A stretch of 15,725 nucleotides of DNA from Cellvibrionales bacterium (GTDB lineage Bacteria > Pseudomonadota > Gammaproteobacteria > Pseudomonadales > JAHEGP01), in the NCBI GenBank assembly GCA_024645065.1, contig JAHEGP010000047.1, forward strand, positions 1 through 15,725, in the 5' to 3' direction. Shown here in pieces: positions 1 to 7,691 of this stretch. Position 1 is the first letter of the stretch; each line of letters begins with the position of its first letter. The notes beneath the pieces were generated by a model. The model was not told where the DNA came from, did not search any database, and saw only the letters and a list, made by a program, of their open reading frames with translations. The position numbers and the translations under genes were made by a program.

Positions 1-1
1 G

Positions 2-1021
2 GGAAGAAACAAGAAGAGTGTGACCATTGATCTGAAAGCTGCCGAAGGCAGGGAGCTGGTTCGTAAGCTTGCGGCACAATGCGATGTGTTAGTTGAAAAT
101 TTTCGCCCTCAGGTAATGGAACAATGGGGCCTCGGGCCGGATGATATCAAGGCCATAAACCCTGGTTTGGTATATGCACGTATCTCCGGCTATGGGCAGA
201 CCGGCCCCTATTCGAGTAAGCCGGGCTTTGCTTCGGTGTGTGAGGCTATCAGCGGCTTTCGCTATGTCAACGGCTTTCCCGGAGAGGCGCCGGTGCGCGC
301 CAACCTGAGTATTGGCGATACGATTGCTGGTATCCATGCTGCACTCGGCATTGCCATGGCTTTGCTGGCGCGGTTTAAAAGCGATGAGGCGGGCCAGGTG
401 GTCGATGTCGCACTGTACGAGTCAATGTTTAACCTGTTGGAGGCAGTGGTGCCCGAATACTCGGGCGCCGGTGTGGTTCGAGAAGCTTCTGGAACCACGG
501 TTACGGGCATTGTGCCGACCAATACCTACCGCTGTGCCGATGGCAAGTTCATTGTTATTGGGGGCAACGGTGATTCGATATTCCAGCGCCTGATGAGAGC
601 GGTGGGCCATGACAAGTTGGCGGACGATCCGCGGTTGGCGAACAACGCCGGCAGGGTAATCCACGAACGAGAGATCGACAAGGCGTTAGCCGACTGGTGT
701 GCGGCGAGGCCCTGCAACGAAGCGATTGCTGTACTAGAAGAGGCGCGGGTGCCGGTTGGCCCGATCTACAATGTCGCTGACATGCTGGCAGATCCCCACT
801 TTAATAGTCGCGGCCTGTTTGAGGAGGTCAATATTGATGGCCAGCCCCTCAAGATTCCCGCCATGGTGCCAAAACTGTCGGCGACACCAGGTGGCACCCG
901 CTGGCCCGGACCACCGCTGGGTGGCCACAACAAGGAAGTCCTCGGTGATCTGCTGGGCTTGAGTGAGCAGCAGATCATGCGCCTGGCTGAGCAGCAGGTT
1001 ATCCGGAGTAACCCCCGTTAA
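2..1021 (+). CDS. CaiB/BaiF-family CoA transferase (family III), 5' truncated by window edge
   Basis: Family III CoA transferases move CoA between a CoA thioester and a free carboxylic acid in the cytoplasm. The reading frame is open from base 2; the first visible residues (GRNKKSVTIDLK) match the usual NRxKxSVxxDLK region near residue 60-70 of the family. About 60-70 N-terminal residues are therefore outside the window, and the GTG at 20 is an internal valine codon. Further family signs are VLVENFRP, the ISGYGQTGPY stretch, and IGDTIAGIHAALG, whose Asp (codon 317-319) aligns with the catalytic Asp of formyl-CoA transferase. The C-terminal PxLSxTPG and GPPLGxHN motifs are present, so the visible part looks intact. 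The acyl-CoA synthetase gene follows after 48 bp with its own strong RBS, suggesting co-transcription. The substrate cannot be deduced: carnitine, bile-acid, branched or dicarboxylic acyl groups are all possible. Confidence 0.93.
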   Translation, partial: GRNKKSVTIDLKAAEGRELVRKLAAQCDVLVENFRPQVMEQWGLGPDDIKAINPGLVYARISGYGQTGPYSSKPGFASVCEAISGFRYVNGFPGEAPVRANLSIGDTIAGIHAALGIAMALLARFKSDEAGQVVDVALYESMFNLLEAVVPEYSGAGVVREASGTTVTGIVPTNTYRCADGKFIVIGGNGDSIFQRLMRAVGHDKLADDPRLANNAGRVIHEREIDKALADWCAARPCNEAIAVLEEARVPVGPIYNVADMLADPHFNSRGLFEEVNIDGQPLKIPAMVPKLSATPGGTRWPGPPLGGHNKEVLGDLLGLSEQQIMRLAEQQVIRSNPR

Positions 1022-1069
1022 ACTTTTGTCGTCTGGCGCAATAGCCCTAACATCTCGAAGGAGCCCAGG

Positions 1070-2878
1070 ATGATCGTGAAAGAAGCACTGACTACCGGGA
1101 AGGCAATCGCAGGGACAATTCCGGCGGCCAGACATCTCAAGCCCCGACCAGACGATACTATTGATTCTATCGGCCTGCGCCTTGAACAGAATGCCGATAA
1201 ATACGGCAATCGTATCGCGCTTCTGTTCGAGGGGCGCAAGGTGACCTGGGGTGAGCTGAATGGGCTTGCCAATCGCTACGCTCATAGCCTCAGGCAAAAG
1301 GGCATAGGCTATGGTGATTGCGTTAGCCTGCTGATGGAAAACCGGATCGAATTCCTGGCGGCATTGGCTGCCGTGAACAAGCTGGGAGCGATTGCCGGAT
1401 TGATCAATACCAGGCTGCGAGGGCGTCAGCTGCTGCACTGTATAGCCGTTACCAGGTCGGTCGCCTGCATTGTCGGCGAGGAACTGGTGGCCGCGCTGGA
1501 GCCTGTGATTGCCGAACTCGATCTCGAAGAGGGCGCTGATTATCTTTACCTGCCAGACACCGAAGGCAACAAGGCGCCAGCCTGGGCCATGGATCTCGGT
1601 GCCGCCAGCGCCGATGCCTGCGACGCGGACCTGTTCGACACCCGGCAGGTAAGACTCGGTGACCGGGCAATGTATATTTTTACGTCTGGCACCACGGGCT
1701 TGCCAAAAGCCGCCGTGCTAAGTCATCAACGCTACCTGATCAGTGCCACCGGCTGTGCAAAGCTGAGTCTGGAGCTGGAGCAGGGTGATCGTATCTACCT
1801 CTGCTTGCCGCTTTTTCATGGCACCGGGATTATTGTCGGTTTTGGTGGTGCTTTGATATCGGGCTGCTCCATCTTTTTACGTCGCAGCTTTTCCGCCAGT
1901 CAATTCCTGACCGAGGTGCGCCAGTACCAGACCAATTGCCTGGTCTATATCGGCGAGCTTTGCCGCTACCTGTTGAACCAGCCAGAGCGCCCGGATGATG
2001 CCGACAATCCCCTGCGGCGAATGAGCGGCAATGGCCTGCGGCCTGATATCTGGAAGCAGTTTAAAAGACGCTTCGGTTTGCAACGCATTGTCGAGTTTTA
2101 CGGCTCCAGTGAGGGTAATGTGGCCTTTGCTAACACTTTCAATAAGGATTGCACGATCGGCTGGACAGCCCTGAAGATCGCATTGGTGCGCTATGATATT
2201 GACGCCGATGAAATCGTGCGCAACAAGCGTGGCCGCTGCCAGCGCGTGGCAAAGGGCGAAGCCGGACTGCTGCTGGCTCGGATCGATGACAAGTCGCCTT
2301 TTGAGGGTTATACCAACGAGGCCGAAACCGAGAAAAAAATAGTCCGGGACGCGTTTGCCAAAGGTGATGCCTGGTTCAATTCCGGCGATCTATTGCGTCG
2401 TGTCGACGTCGGCTTTGCGTTTGGTATCCCCCATTACCAGTTTGTCGATCGGGTGGGGGACACGTTCCGCTGGAAGTCTGAAAACGTATCGACCAACGAA
2501 GTCGGCGAAATAATCAATGAGTTCCCCCAGCTCAAGTATTCCAATGTCTACGGGGTGGAAGTGCCGGGAGCCGACGGTCGCGCGGGGATGGCGGCTGTCA
2601 CCCTTGCTGAGGGTACTGACAGCCTTGATCTGAAAGCGTTCTCGGCCTACGTAAACCAGCACCTACCGGTTTTTGCCCGGCCGGTCTTTGTTCGTGTGCA
2701 GCCGGATATTGAGGTGACCGGTACTTTCAAAATGCTCAAGGGCGATTTGCGCAAGCAGGGCTATGACCCCTCGGAAATAAGCGACGAGTTGTACGTTATG
2801 AAGCCCGGTTCGGGTTGCTACCAGACGCTGACCAGGGCTTTCTACAAGTCGATCCAGTCGGGCTCTGCGGGCTATTGA
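1070..2878 (+). CDS. FATP/VLACS-type fatty acyl-CoA synthetase (AMP-forming)
   Basis: A 602-residue ANL-superfamily ligase, which activates a carboxylic acid with ATP and CoA to acyl-CoA plus AMP and PPi. The P-loop TSGTTGLPKA lies at residues 205-214. The EFYGSSEGN motif (342-350), NSGDL (437-441) and DTFRWKSENVST (464-475) are the variants seen in the fatty-acid transport protein / very-long-chain synthetase branch rather than in classical FadD. The C-terminal TGTFKMLK (550-557) carries the adenylation lysine. The length is typical of bacterial members. The ATG at 1070 is fixed by AAGGAG at 1058-1063 with a six-base spacer. The gene follows the CoA transferase by 48 bp, so together they could activate an acid and then pass its CoA on. 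Likely substrates are long-chain, isoprenoid or sterol-derived acids; the exact one is not visible. The stop codon overlaps the end of the convergent DUF2059 gene. Confidence 0.93.
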   Translation: MIVKEALTTGKAIAGTIPAARHLKPRPDDTIDSIGLRLEQNADKYGNRIALLFEGRKVTWGELNGLANRYAHSLRQKGIGYGDCVSLLMENRIEFLAALAAVNKLGAIAGLINTRLRGRQLLHCIAVTRSVACIVGEELVAALEPVIAELDLEEGADYLYLPDTEGNKAPAWAMDLGAASADACDADLFDTRQVRLGDRAMYIFTSGTTGLPKAAVLSHQRYLISATGCAKLSLELEQGDRIYLCLPLFHGTGIIVGFGGALISGCSIFLRRSFSASQFLTEVRQYQTNCLVYIGELCRYLLNQPERPDDADNPLRRMSGNGLRPDIWKQFKRRFGLQRIVEFYGSSEGNVAFANTFNKDCTIGWTALKIALVRYDIDADEIVRNKRGRCQRVAKGEAGLLLARIDDKSPFEGYTNEAETEKKIVRDAFAKGDAWFNSGDLLRRVDVGFAFGIPHYQFVDRVGDTFRWKSENVSTNEVGEIINEFPQLKYSNVYGVEVPGADGRAGMAAVTLAEGTDSLDLKAFSAYVNQHLPVFARPVFVRVQPDIEVTGTFKMLKGDLRKQGYDPSEISDELYVMKPGSGCYQTLTRAFYKSIQSGSAGY

Positions 2879-3444
2879 CCTGCAGCGCTGGCAGCCGGGC
2901 TTGCAGCGCTGCTGTTCGCTGCCGCTTTCCTTTCGCGCGCCGCCTGCAACATATCAATCAGCTCGGGCCTGTGCGCCTCTGCCAGGTCAATCCCGATCTG
3001 GCTGCCTTCGCGAACCAGTGTGGGCATCAGCAGTGCCGACTTGCGCCCGGCAGGGGAGCGGTAGAATTTTACTATCGCCTCCAGCTCTTCGGCGCTGAAG
3101 TTGTTGCGATACATGGCGGCAAGGCGCTCACGAACCTCTTGCCATTGGATATATTGCTGGGCCCAGGCTTGCACGGCCGGTTGATAATCCTGTAGCTCGG
3201 GATTGGTGCGCAAAAGGGTATCGATAAACCGGGTCTGGATAACCAGTATCTGATCCTTGCCGCCGAGCAGGTCGACCAGGGCGTATTCCGGCGCGGTCCC
3301 GGGCAGCTCCCCAGCGCTGGATTGGGATGCGGTGCTGGAGGTGGAGGTATCTGCGGGACGGGGCGGTGCCGGGGCATCGATTTCGGCTTGCTGCGCCGCC
3401 ACCGTTAGCGGGCAGAGCAGTAGCAGTGCTATCAATAATCGCAT
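2872..3444 (-). CDS. Secreted DUF2059-domain protein
   Basis: A 190-residue protein of unknown function. It begins with a clear Sec signal peptide (MRLLIALLLLCPLTVAA, cleavage probably after residue 17), followed by a low-complexity Pro/Ser/Thr/Ala linker (about 20-52). The DUF2059 helical domain lies at about 65-168, with the hallmark FSAEELEAIVKFYRSPAGRK (116-135) and MPTLV (140-144) soon after. The tail is Ala/Ser-rich. Cys11 is within the signal core and is preceded by Leu, so a lipoprotein is unlikely; a periplasmic location is inferred. The ATG at 3444 is chosen over a start at 3489 because AGGAAG lies 11 bases upstream, the signal peptide begins at once, and the longer form would run into the mtfA stop. 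It is last in the tex-mtfA-DUF2059 row, 31 bp after mtfA. Biochemical function is unknown for the family. Confidence 0.88.
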   Translation of the reverse strand: MRLLIALLLLCPLTVAAQQAEIDAPAPPRPADTSTSSTASQSSAGELPGTAPEYALVDLLGGKDQILVIQTRFIDTLLRTNPELQDYQPAVQAWAQQYIQWQEVRERLAAMYRNNFSAEELEAIVKFYRSPAGRKSALLMPTLVREGSQIGIDLAEAHRPELIDMLQAARERKAAANSSAASPAASAAGQ

Positions 3445-3475
3445 GGTGTCGTTCGCTTCCTGAGTTGATTGCGGA

Positions 3476-4324
3476 TTATATACCCTCATTCCCGGGTTCG
3501 CAGTGGGTCGGTTTCCAGAGTGCAGGATCGACCCGGTAAAAACTGTAAAGCTGCTCGAACAATGCAGGATGCAACTGCTTTAACTCGGTCGGCCGCTCGA
3601 AGAAAGCTTCGGTAGCCACCGCAAAAAACTCCGCCGGATTGCTGGCCCCGTAGTGGTCGAGCAGGGAGTCCTGCCCCAGCTCGGCCTGGCGTTGGAGTTG
3701 GTTGAACTCATCCGCCAGTACCCGTGCCCAGCTCTGGTAACTTGAGCCGGTGCCCAGCAGGGGTGCGCCGTTGCTACTGCCTGACTCCTGGTCGAGTTGA
3801 TGGGCGAATTCATGCAAGACCACATTATGGCCATCGTGGAAATCCCGGGCACCACTTTCGACATCATCCCACGATAGTATCAGGCGCCCGTTGCTCCAGC
3901 TTTCGCCCAGCATGGTATTGTTGCCGCTATGGACCACGCCGCTGTCGTCATACACCTGCTGTGTGGCGAAGTAAGCGGAAGGATAAACCAGGATCGCCTG
4001 TAAACTGGCGTAACCGCTGGTGGGCCGATTGAGCAATAACAGGCAAGCCTGGGCCGCGATGGTTACCCGGATATTGTCATCGACGACCAGTCCGCCGCAG
4101 CCGTAAAATTTTTTTTCATCCAGAAATAGTACGATCTGATGATGCAATTCGGTAACGGTAGCGTCGGGTAGCGCATCGTAAATGGGCAGGTTGCGCTGCA
4201 GTATCTGTTGCCACTGTGGCGGGAAAGGCCTGGCTAGAAGACGTCGGCGCCGAAGTCGGGGCAGTGCCACTATCAAGCCAAGGATTACTCCAACGACCAG
4301 TAGAAAAAGCAGCGCGGGTTCCAT
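3476..4324 (-). CDS. mtfA: MtfA-like zinc-dependent peptidase (M90 family), membrane-anchored
   Basis: A 282-residue homologue of E. coli MtfA, a zinc aminopeptidase known to bind the glucose repressor Mlc. The zinc motif HEFAH lies at residues 171-175; the expected third ligand is Glu239 in AVATEAFF, matching the AVLSEYFF region of E. coli MtfA. Other shared pieces are ILVYPSAYF and GRLILSWDDV. Unlike the E. coli protein, as I recall it, this one has an N-terminal hydrophobic segment (about 5-22) followed by an Arg-rich stretch (LPRLRRRRLLAR), which predicts a membrane anchor with the catalytic part in the cytoplasm by the positive-inside rule. The ATG at 4324 is preferred to the adjacent TTG because AAAGG stands at a normal distance. 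The gene lies 36 bp after tex and just before the DUF2059 gene, so an operon is likely. An A8T4 run in the coding strand (about 4105-4116) could favour slippage. Confidence 0.9.
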   Translation of the reverse strand: MEPALLFLLVVGVILGLIVALPRLRRRRLLARPFPPQWQQILQRNLPIYDALPDATVTELHHQIVLFLDEKKFYGCGGLVVDDNIRVTIAAQACLLLLNRPTSGYASLQAILVYPSAYFATQQVYDDSGVVHSGNNTMLGESWSNGRLILSWDDVESGARDFHDGHNVVLHEFAHQLDQESGSSNGAPLLGTGSSYQSWARVLADEFNQLQRQAELGQDSLLDHYGASNPAEFFAVATEAFFERPTELKQLHPALFEQLYSFYRVDPALWKPTHCEPGNEGI

Positions 4325-4360
4325 CAACGCGCCTTTGTTTCGGAGGATGCCCGGGTCGGT

Positions 4361-6691
4361 TTACACATCCGGTTTGCCGCGCTGACCGTCCTTCAGTTGC
4401 GCGTTGACCAGTAGCTGCCCGAGGCTGCCCATCGCTTGTTTTGCCGGCTTGGCCGAGGTTCGGGGAGAGCTTTGCCCACGCATCCTTTTTGGCGCCGCCG
4501 GGTTGTGGTTGCGGCCGGTTTCCGCCGGGTCGCCAGTCAGTCGCATGGTCATACTGATGCGTTTTCGCTCGAGGTCGACTTCGAGTACCTTGACCTTGAC
4601 GATGTCGCCCGCCTTAACCACTTCACGCGGATCCTTGACGAAGCGGTCGGCAACCTGGGAGATATGCACCAGGCCGTCCTGGTGCACGCCGACATCCACG
4701 AAGGCGCCAAAGTTGGTGACGTTGGTGACGCTACCCTCGAGCACCATGTCCGGCTTCAGGTCCGAGAGTTTTTCTACCCCCTCCCGGAAGGCGGCGGCTC
4801 GAAAGTCCGGCCGCGGGTCTCTCCCGGGTTTGTCCAGCTCGGCGAGGATGTCGGTTATGGTGGGGATGCCGAAGCGCTCATCAGTGTAATCGGCCGGTGA
4901 CAGGGTTTTGAGATAAGCACTGTCGCCAATCAGGGTATCCAGCCCTCGCGCCCCCCCGGCCGCTATTTTTTTGACGATGCCATAGGCCTCCGGGTGAACC
5001 GCTGAGGAGTCCAGCGGATTGGCGCCACCGTTGATCCGCAGGAAGCCGGCGGCCTGCTCGAAGCTTTTTGCACCAAACCGGGGTACTTCCCTGAGCTGGG
5101 TGCGGTCGGCAAAGGCGCCGTTCTGGTCTCGGTATGAAACAATGTTTTCCGCCAATAGCCGCGATAGTCCGGAAACCCGGTTCAGCAGGGGTACCGAGGC
5201 CGTATTGACGTCGACGCCGACTCCATTCACGCAATCTTCTACCACTGTGTCGAGCTGTCGCGCCAGTGCAACCTGGCTGACGTCGTGCTGGTACTGGCCA
5301 ACGCCAATCGATTTCGGGTCGATTTTAACCAGCTCGGCCAGGGGATCCTGCAGGCGTCGGGCAATGGAAACCGCGCCGCGAATGGTGACATCCAGGTCCG
5401 GGAACTCCCGCGCCGCATATTCCGATGCGGAATAGATGGACGCGCCGGATTCGTTGACCATGACCTTGGTCAGCTTGAGCTCGGGGTATTGTTTGATCAG
5501 GTCGCCAACAAAGCGGTCGGTTTCCCTGCTCGCCGTGCCATTGCCAATGGCTATCAACTCAACCGCGTGCTTGCGGCATAGCTTTACCAGCAACTGCCCA
5601 GCCTCTGCAATCCGGTTTTGGGGCGGCGTGGGGTAGATTGCGCAGTGATCTACAACCTTGCCGGTGGCATCGATAACGGCCACCTTAACCCCGGTGCGCA
5701 GGCCGGGATCGAGACCAATCGTGGCGCGTGCCCCGGCCGGTGCAGCCATCAGCAGATCCTTGAGGTTGGCGGCAAAGACCTTGATGGCCTCCAGCTCTGC
5801 AGCCTCGCGCAATTCTGTCAGCAGGTCGGTCTCCAGGTGTGGTAGCAATTTCACCCGCCAGGTCCAGCGCACGACTTCTGCCAGCCACTGGTCGGCTGCG
5901 CGCCCCTGTTGGTGCAATTGCCAATGATTCGCGACCCGGACCTCGCCGGGGTGAACCGCTTCCTGATCGACGTTTGGCAGGGTCAATGAAAGCGATAACA
6001 GGCCCTCGTTTCGGCCTCGCAGCATCGCCAGCGCGCGGTGTGACGGCACCTTGCAAAACGGCTCGTCATGTTCGAAGTAATCGCGAAATTTGGCCGCTTC
6101 GCGCTGCTTGCCTTCGATCACCCGGGCGCTGAGGAGCCCCTCCTGTTTCAGCATGGTGCGCAATTTGCCGAGCAGGTCGGCATCTTCTGCGAAGCGCTCC
6201 ATCAGGATATAGCGGGCTCCGTCAAGAGCTGCTTTGGGCTGGTCAACCCCTTTGTCGGGATTGACATAAGCGACAGCTTCGGTGGCCGGATCCAGCTGTG
6301 GGTTTTGCAACAGTGCATCGGCCAGTGGTTCCAGGCCGGCTTCACGCGCCTGCTGAGCCCGGGTGCGGCGCTTTTGCTTGTAGGGCAGGTAGAGGTCTTC
6401 GAGGCGGGTCTTGGTATCCGCGTCGCGGATATCCCGTTCCAGTTCGGGGGTCAGTTTACCCTGCTCAGCGATGCTTCCGAGAACTGCCTCGCGTCGTTGA
6501 TCGAGCTCGCGCATATAACCCAGCCGCTCCTCCAGCGCGCGCAGCTGGGTGTCATCCAGCCCCTGGGTCAGTTCCTTACGGTAGCGGGCAATGAACGGTA
6601 CCGTGGCTCCCTCGTCTAGCAAGCTGATAGCGGCTGTCGCCTGGCTGGATGTTATCTTGAGCTCGTCGGCGATACGTTCGGCTATCGACAT
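4361..6691 (-). CDS. tex: Tex family RNA-binding transcriptional accessory protein
   Basis: A 776-residue Tex protein (YhgF in E. coli), related to eukaryotic Spt6, which binds nucleic acid and affects transcription in the cytoplasm. Domain order is standard: an N-terminal helical Tex region (1-about 310) with VPFIARYRKE (31-40) and LEDLYLPYKQKRR (97-109); a YqgF/RNase H-like domain (about 323-450) with GLDPGLRTG; a helix-hairpin-helix region (about 487-552) with GVDVNTAS and FGAKSFEQAAGFLRI; and an S1 RNA-binding domain (about 653-718) with NFGAFVDVG and GLVHIS. A 58-residue Pro/Lys/Arg-rich tail ends it. Length and order match the family, with no break. The ATG at 6691 is preceded by AGGGG about 12 bases upstream. 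A CATAAT -10-like hexamer on the minus strand (6727-6732) is the only promoter hint, with no good -35. The gene probably heads an operon with mtfA and the DUF2059 gene. Confidence 0.96.
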   Translation of the reverse strand: MSIAERIADELKITSSQATAAISLLDEGATVPFIARYRKELTQGLDDTQLRALEERLGYMRELDQRREAVLGSIAEQGKLTPELERDIRDADTKTRLEDLYLPYKQKRRTRAQQAREAGLEPLADALLQNPQLDPATEAVAYVNPDKGVDQPKAALDGARYILMERFAEDADLLGKLRTMLKQEGLLSARVIEGKQREAAKFRDYFEHDEPFCKVPSHRALAMLRGRNEGLLSLSLTLPNVDQEAVHPGEVRVANHWQLHQQGRAADQWLAEVVRWTWRVKLLPHLETDLLTELREAAELEAIKVFAANLKDLLMAAPAGARATIGLDPGLRTGVKVAVIDATGKVVDHCAIYPTPPQNRIAEAGQLLVKLCRKHAVELIAIGNGTASRETDRFVGDLIKQYPELKLTKVMVNESGASIYSASEYAAREFPDLDVTIRGAVSIARRLQDPLAELVKIDPKSIGVGQYQHDVSQVALARQLDTVVEDCVNGVGVDVNTASVPLLNRVSGLSRLLAENIVSYRDQNGAFADRTQLREVPRFGAKSFEQAAGFLRINGGANPLDSSAVHPEAYGIVKKIAAGGARGLDTLIGDSAYLKTLSPADYTDERFGIPTITDILAELDKPGRDPRPDFRAAAFREGVEKLSDLKPDMVLEGSVTNVTNFGAFVDVGVHQDGLVHISQVADRFVKDPREVVKAGDIVKVKVLEVDLERKRISMTMRLTGDPAETGRNHNPAAPKRMRGQSSPRTSAKPAKQAMGSLGQLLVNAQLKDGQRGKPDV

Positions 6692-6819
6692 GGTTGTGAT
6701 TTCCCCTGCGGTATGAAAAGGCCGGTATTATGCAGCAGCGCGGCGCTGATGGCGACCTTGACAGCCCGTTACCGGGGAGCGTCGAGAGAGGCGGTTTTTT
6801 TGGCAGGTGGGTCCAGCTT

Positions 6820-7464
6820 CTAGTGCCCCAGCTCTGCGGTTGCAGCCTGATAGAGTGCCTTGCACTCGCGATAGATGTGGCCGTACTCGTCGCTCAGATA
6901 GGGAGCTACCAGATGGACAATCTGGAACACGCCCTGGTGAATCGCGGCCGGCGGACCCAGTTGCTGGCCCTTGAGGTCGCAATAGGTCAGCCAGTAGGTT
7001 AACAGCAAGGTGATGCTTTCACACAGCTGGTTGAGTTCCTCGTCCTCGATACTGAGGATGCCGTGGTTGGCAACTTCGCTGAGCAGCGCGTGGGCGGTTC
7101 GGGTTTTCAGCTCCATCAAGCGCTTGTATTTGCGATTGATGGAGTCGTATCGATGCAGCAGATTGGTCAGGTTTTGATAAAAAAAACGGAAGTTGTAGAT
7201 CTCTTCGAAGACGACGTAAAGGTAGAACCAGCTGTCTTCGACGCTGAGTTCCTTTTCCAGCGGTGCCCGCAGAATATCGCTGAGGGTCACTTCGAAGCGC
7301 GCGAACAAGGCCTCTATAATCGCTTCCTTACCCTTGAAATGGTAATAGAGGTTGCCGGGGCTGATCTCCATTTCGTTGGAAATATCCACCGTGGTGACGT
7401 TGGGCTCACCCTCTTCATTGAAGAGCAGCTGGCTGGTATGAAGAATCCGTTCTCTTGTTTTCAT
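6820..7464 (-). CDS. phaD: TetR-family regulator, PhaD-like
   Basis: A 214-residue TetR-type repressor or activator. The N-terminal DNA-binding part (MKTRERIL at 1-8, LFNEEGEPNVTT at 14-25, helix-turn-helix through SPGNLYYHFKGKE at 35-47) closely resembles, from memory, the start of Pseudomonas PhaD, which controls polyhydroxyalkanoate genes including phasins. The C-terminal ligand domain (about 55-214) is more divergent and cannot identify the ligand; in PhaD an acyl-CoA-type effector has been suggested. The ATG at 7464 is chosen because the protein then begins exactly like PhaD; an ATG at 7488 would add eight residues. The RBS is weak (GAGAAG). The next gene upstream on the same strand encodes a phasin, which supports the PHA link, but a strong terminator stands between them, so the two are probably transcribed apart. 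No PHA synthase gene is in the window. TetR identity is firm; PhaD orthology is an inference. Confidence 0.8.
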   Translation of the reverse strand: MKTRERILHTSQLLFNEEGEPNVTTVDISNEMEISPGNLYYHFKGKEAIIEALFARFEVTLSDILRAPLEKELSVEDSWFYLYVVFEEIYNFRFFYQNLTNLLHRYDSINRKYKRLMELKTRTAHALLSEVANHGILSIEDEELNQLCESITLLLTYWLTYCDLKGQQLGPPAAIHQGVFQIVHLVAPYLSDEYGHIYRECKALYQAATAELGH

Positions 7465-7627
7465 TATGGTGGCTTCTCGCGGCTTCATCCAAGCTGCGCA
7501 GGATAGCACCGTGGTATTGGGTAAATCCAGAAGCGCCACCAAAAGCGCGGGGCGCAAGACGATTGCACAGGCCGGTCGTTTGCGGCCAGGGCTCCTCCTC
7601 GCTGCTTGGGGGGTGGAGAAATTGGAT

Positions 7628-7661
7628 AAAAAAAGGGGTGTGTCACGAAGACACACCCCTT
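7628..7661 (-). terminator. Intrinsic terminator of the phasin gene
   Basis: Read on the minus strand, a perfect 12-bp stem (AAGGGGTGTGTC with GACACACCCCTT; arms 7650-7661 and 7633-7644) closes a five-base TTCGT loop and runs straight into seven Ts (7634-7628), the last stem bases overlapping the T-run. It starts 30 bp after the phasin stop codon. On the plus strand no T-run follows, so it acts in the minus direction only. It should keep high phasin transcription from entering phaD. Confidence 0.93.
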
Positions 7662-7691
7662 AAGCAAGACTAGTTGAGACCTGAATGGAGC

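Noticed and set aside
20..22. GTG as start of the CoA transferase
   Set aside because: The frame is open upstream to base 2 and the preceding residues match the family, so this is an internal Val codon.
3412..3414. Cys11 of the DUF2059 protein as a lipidation site
   Set aside because: It follows four leucines with no Gly/Ala/Ser at -1 and lies within the hydrophobic core; no lipobox.
3442..3489. Longer start for the DUF2059 protein
   Set aside because: It would overlap mtfA and put 15 polar residues before the signal peptide; the internal ATG has a good RBS.
6758..6801. Perfect TTGACA (6758-6763) and a T7 run (6795-6801) on the plus strand between tex and phaD
   Set aside because: No -10 stands at the right distance, no plus-strand gene follows, and no hairpin precedes the T-run.
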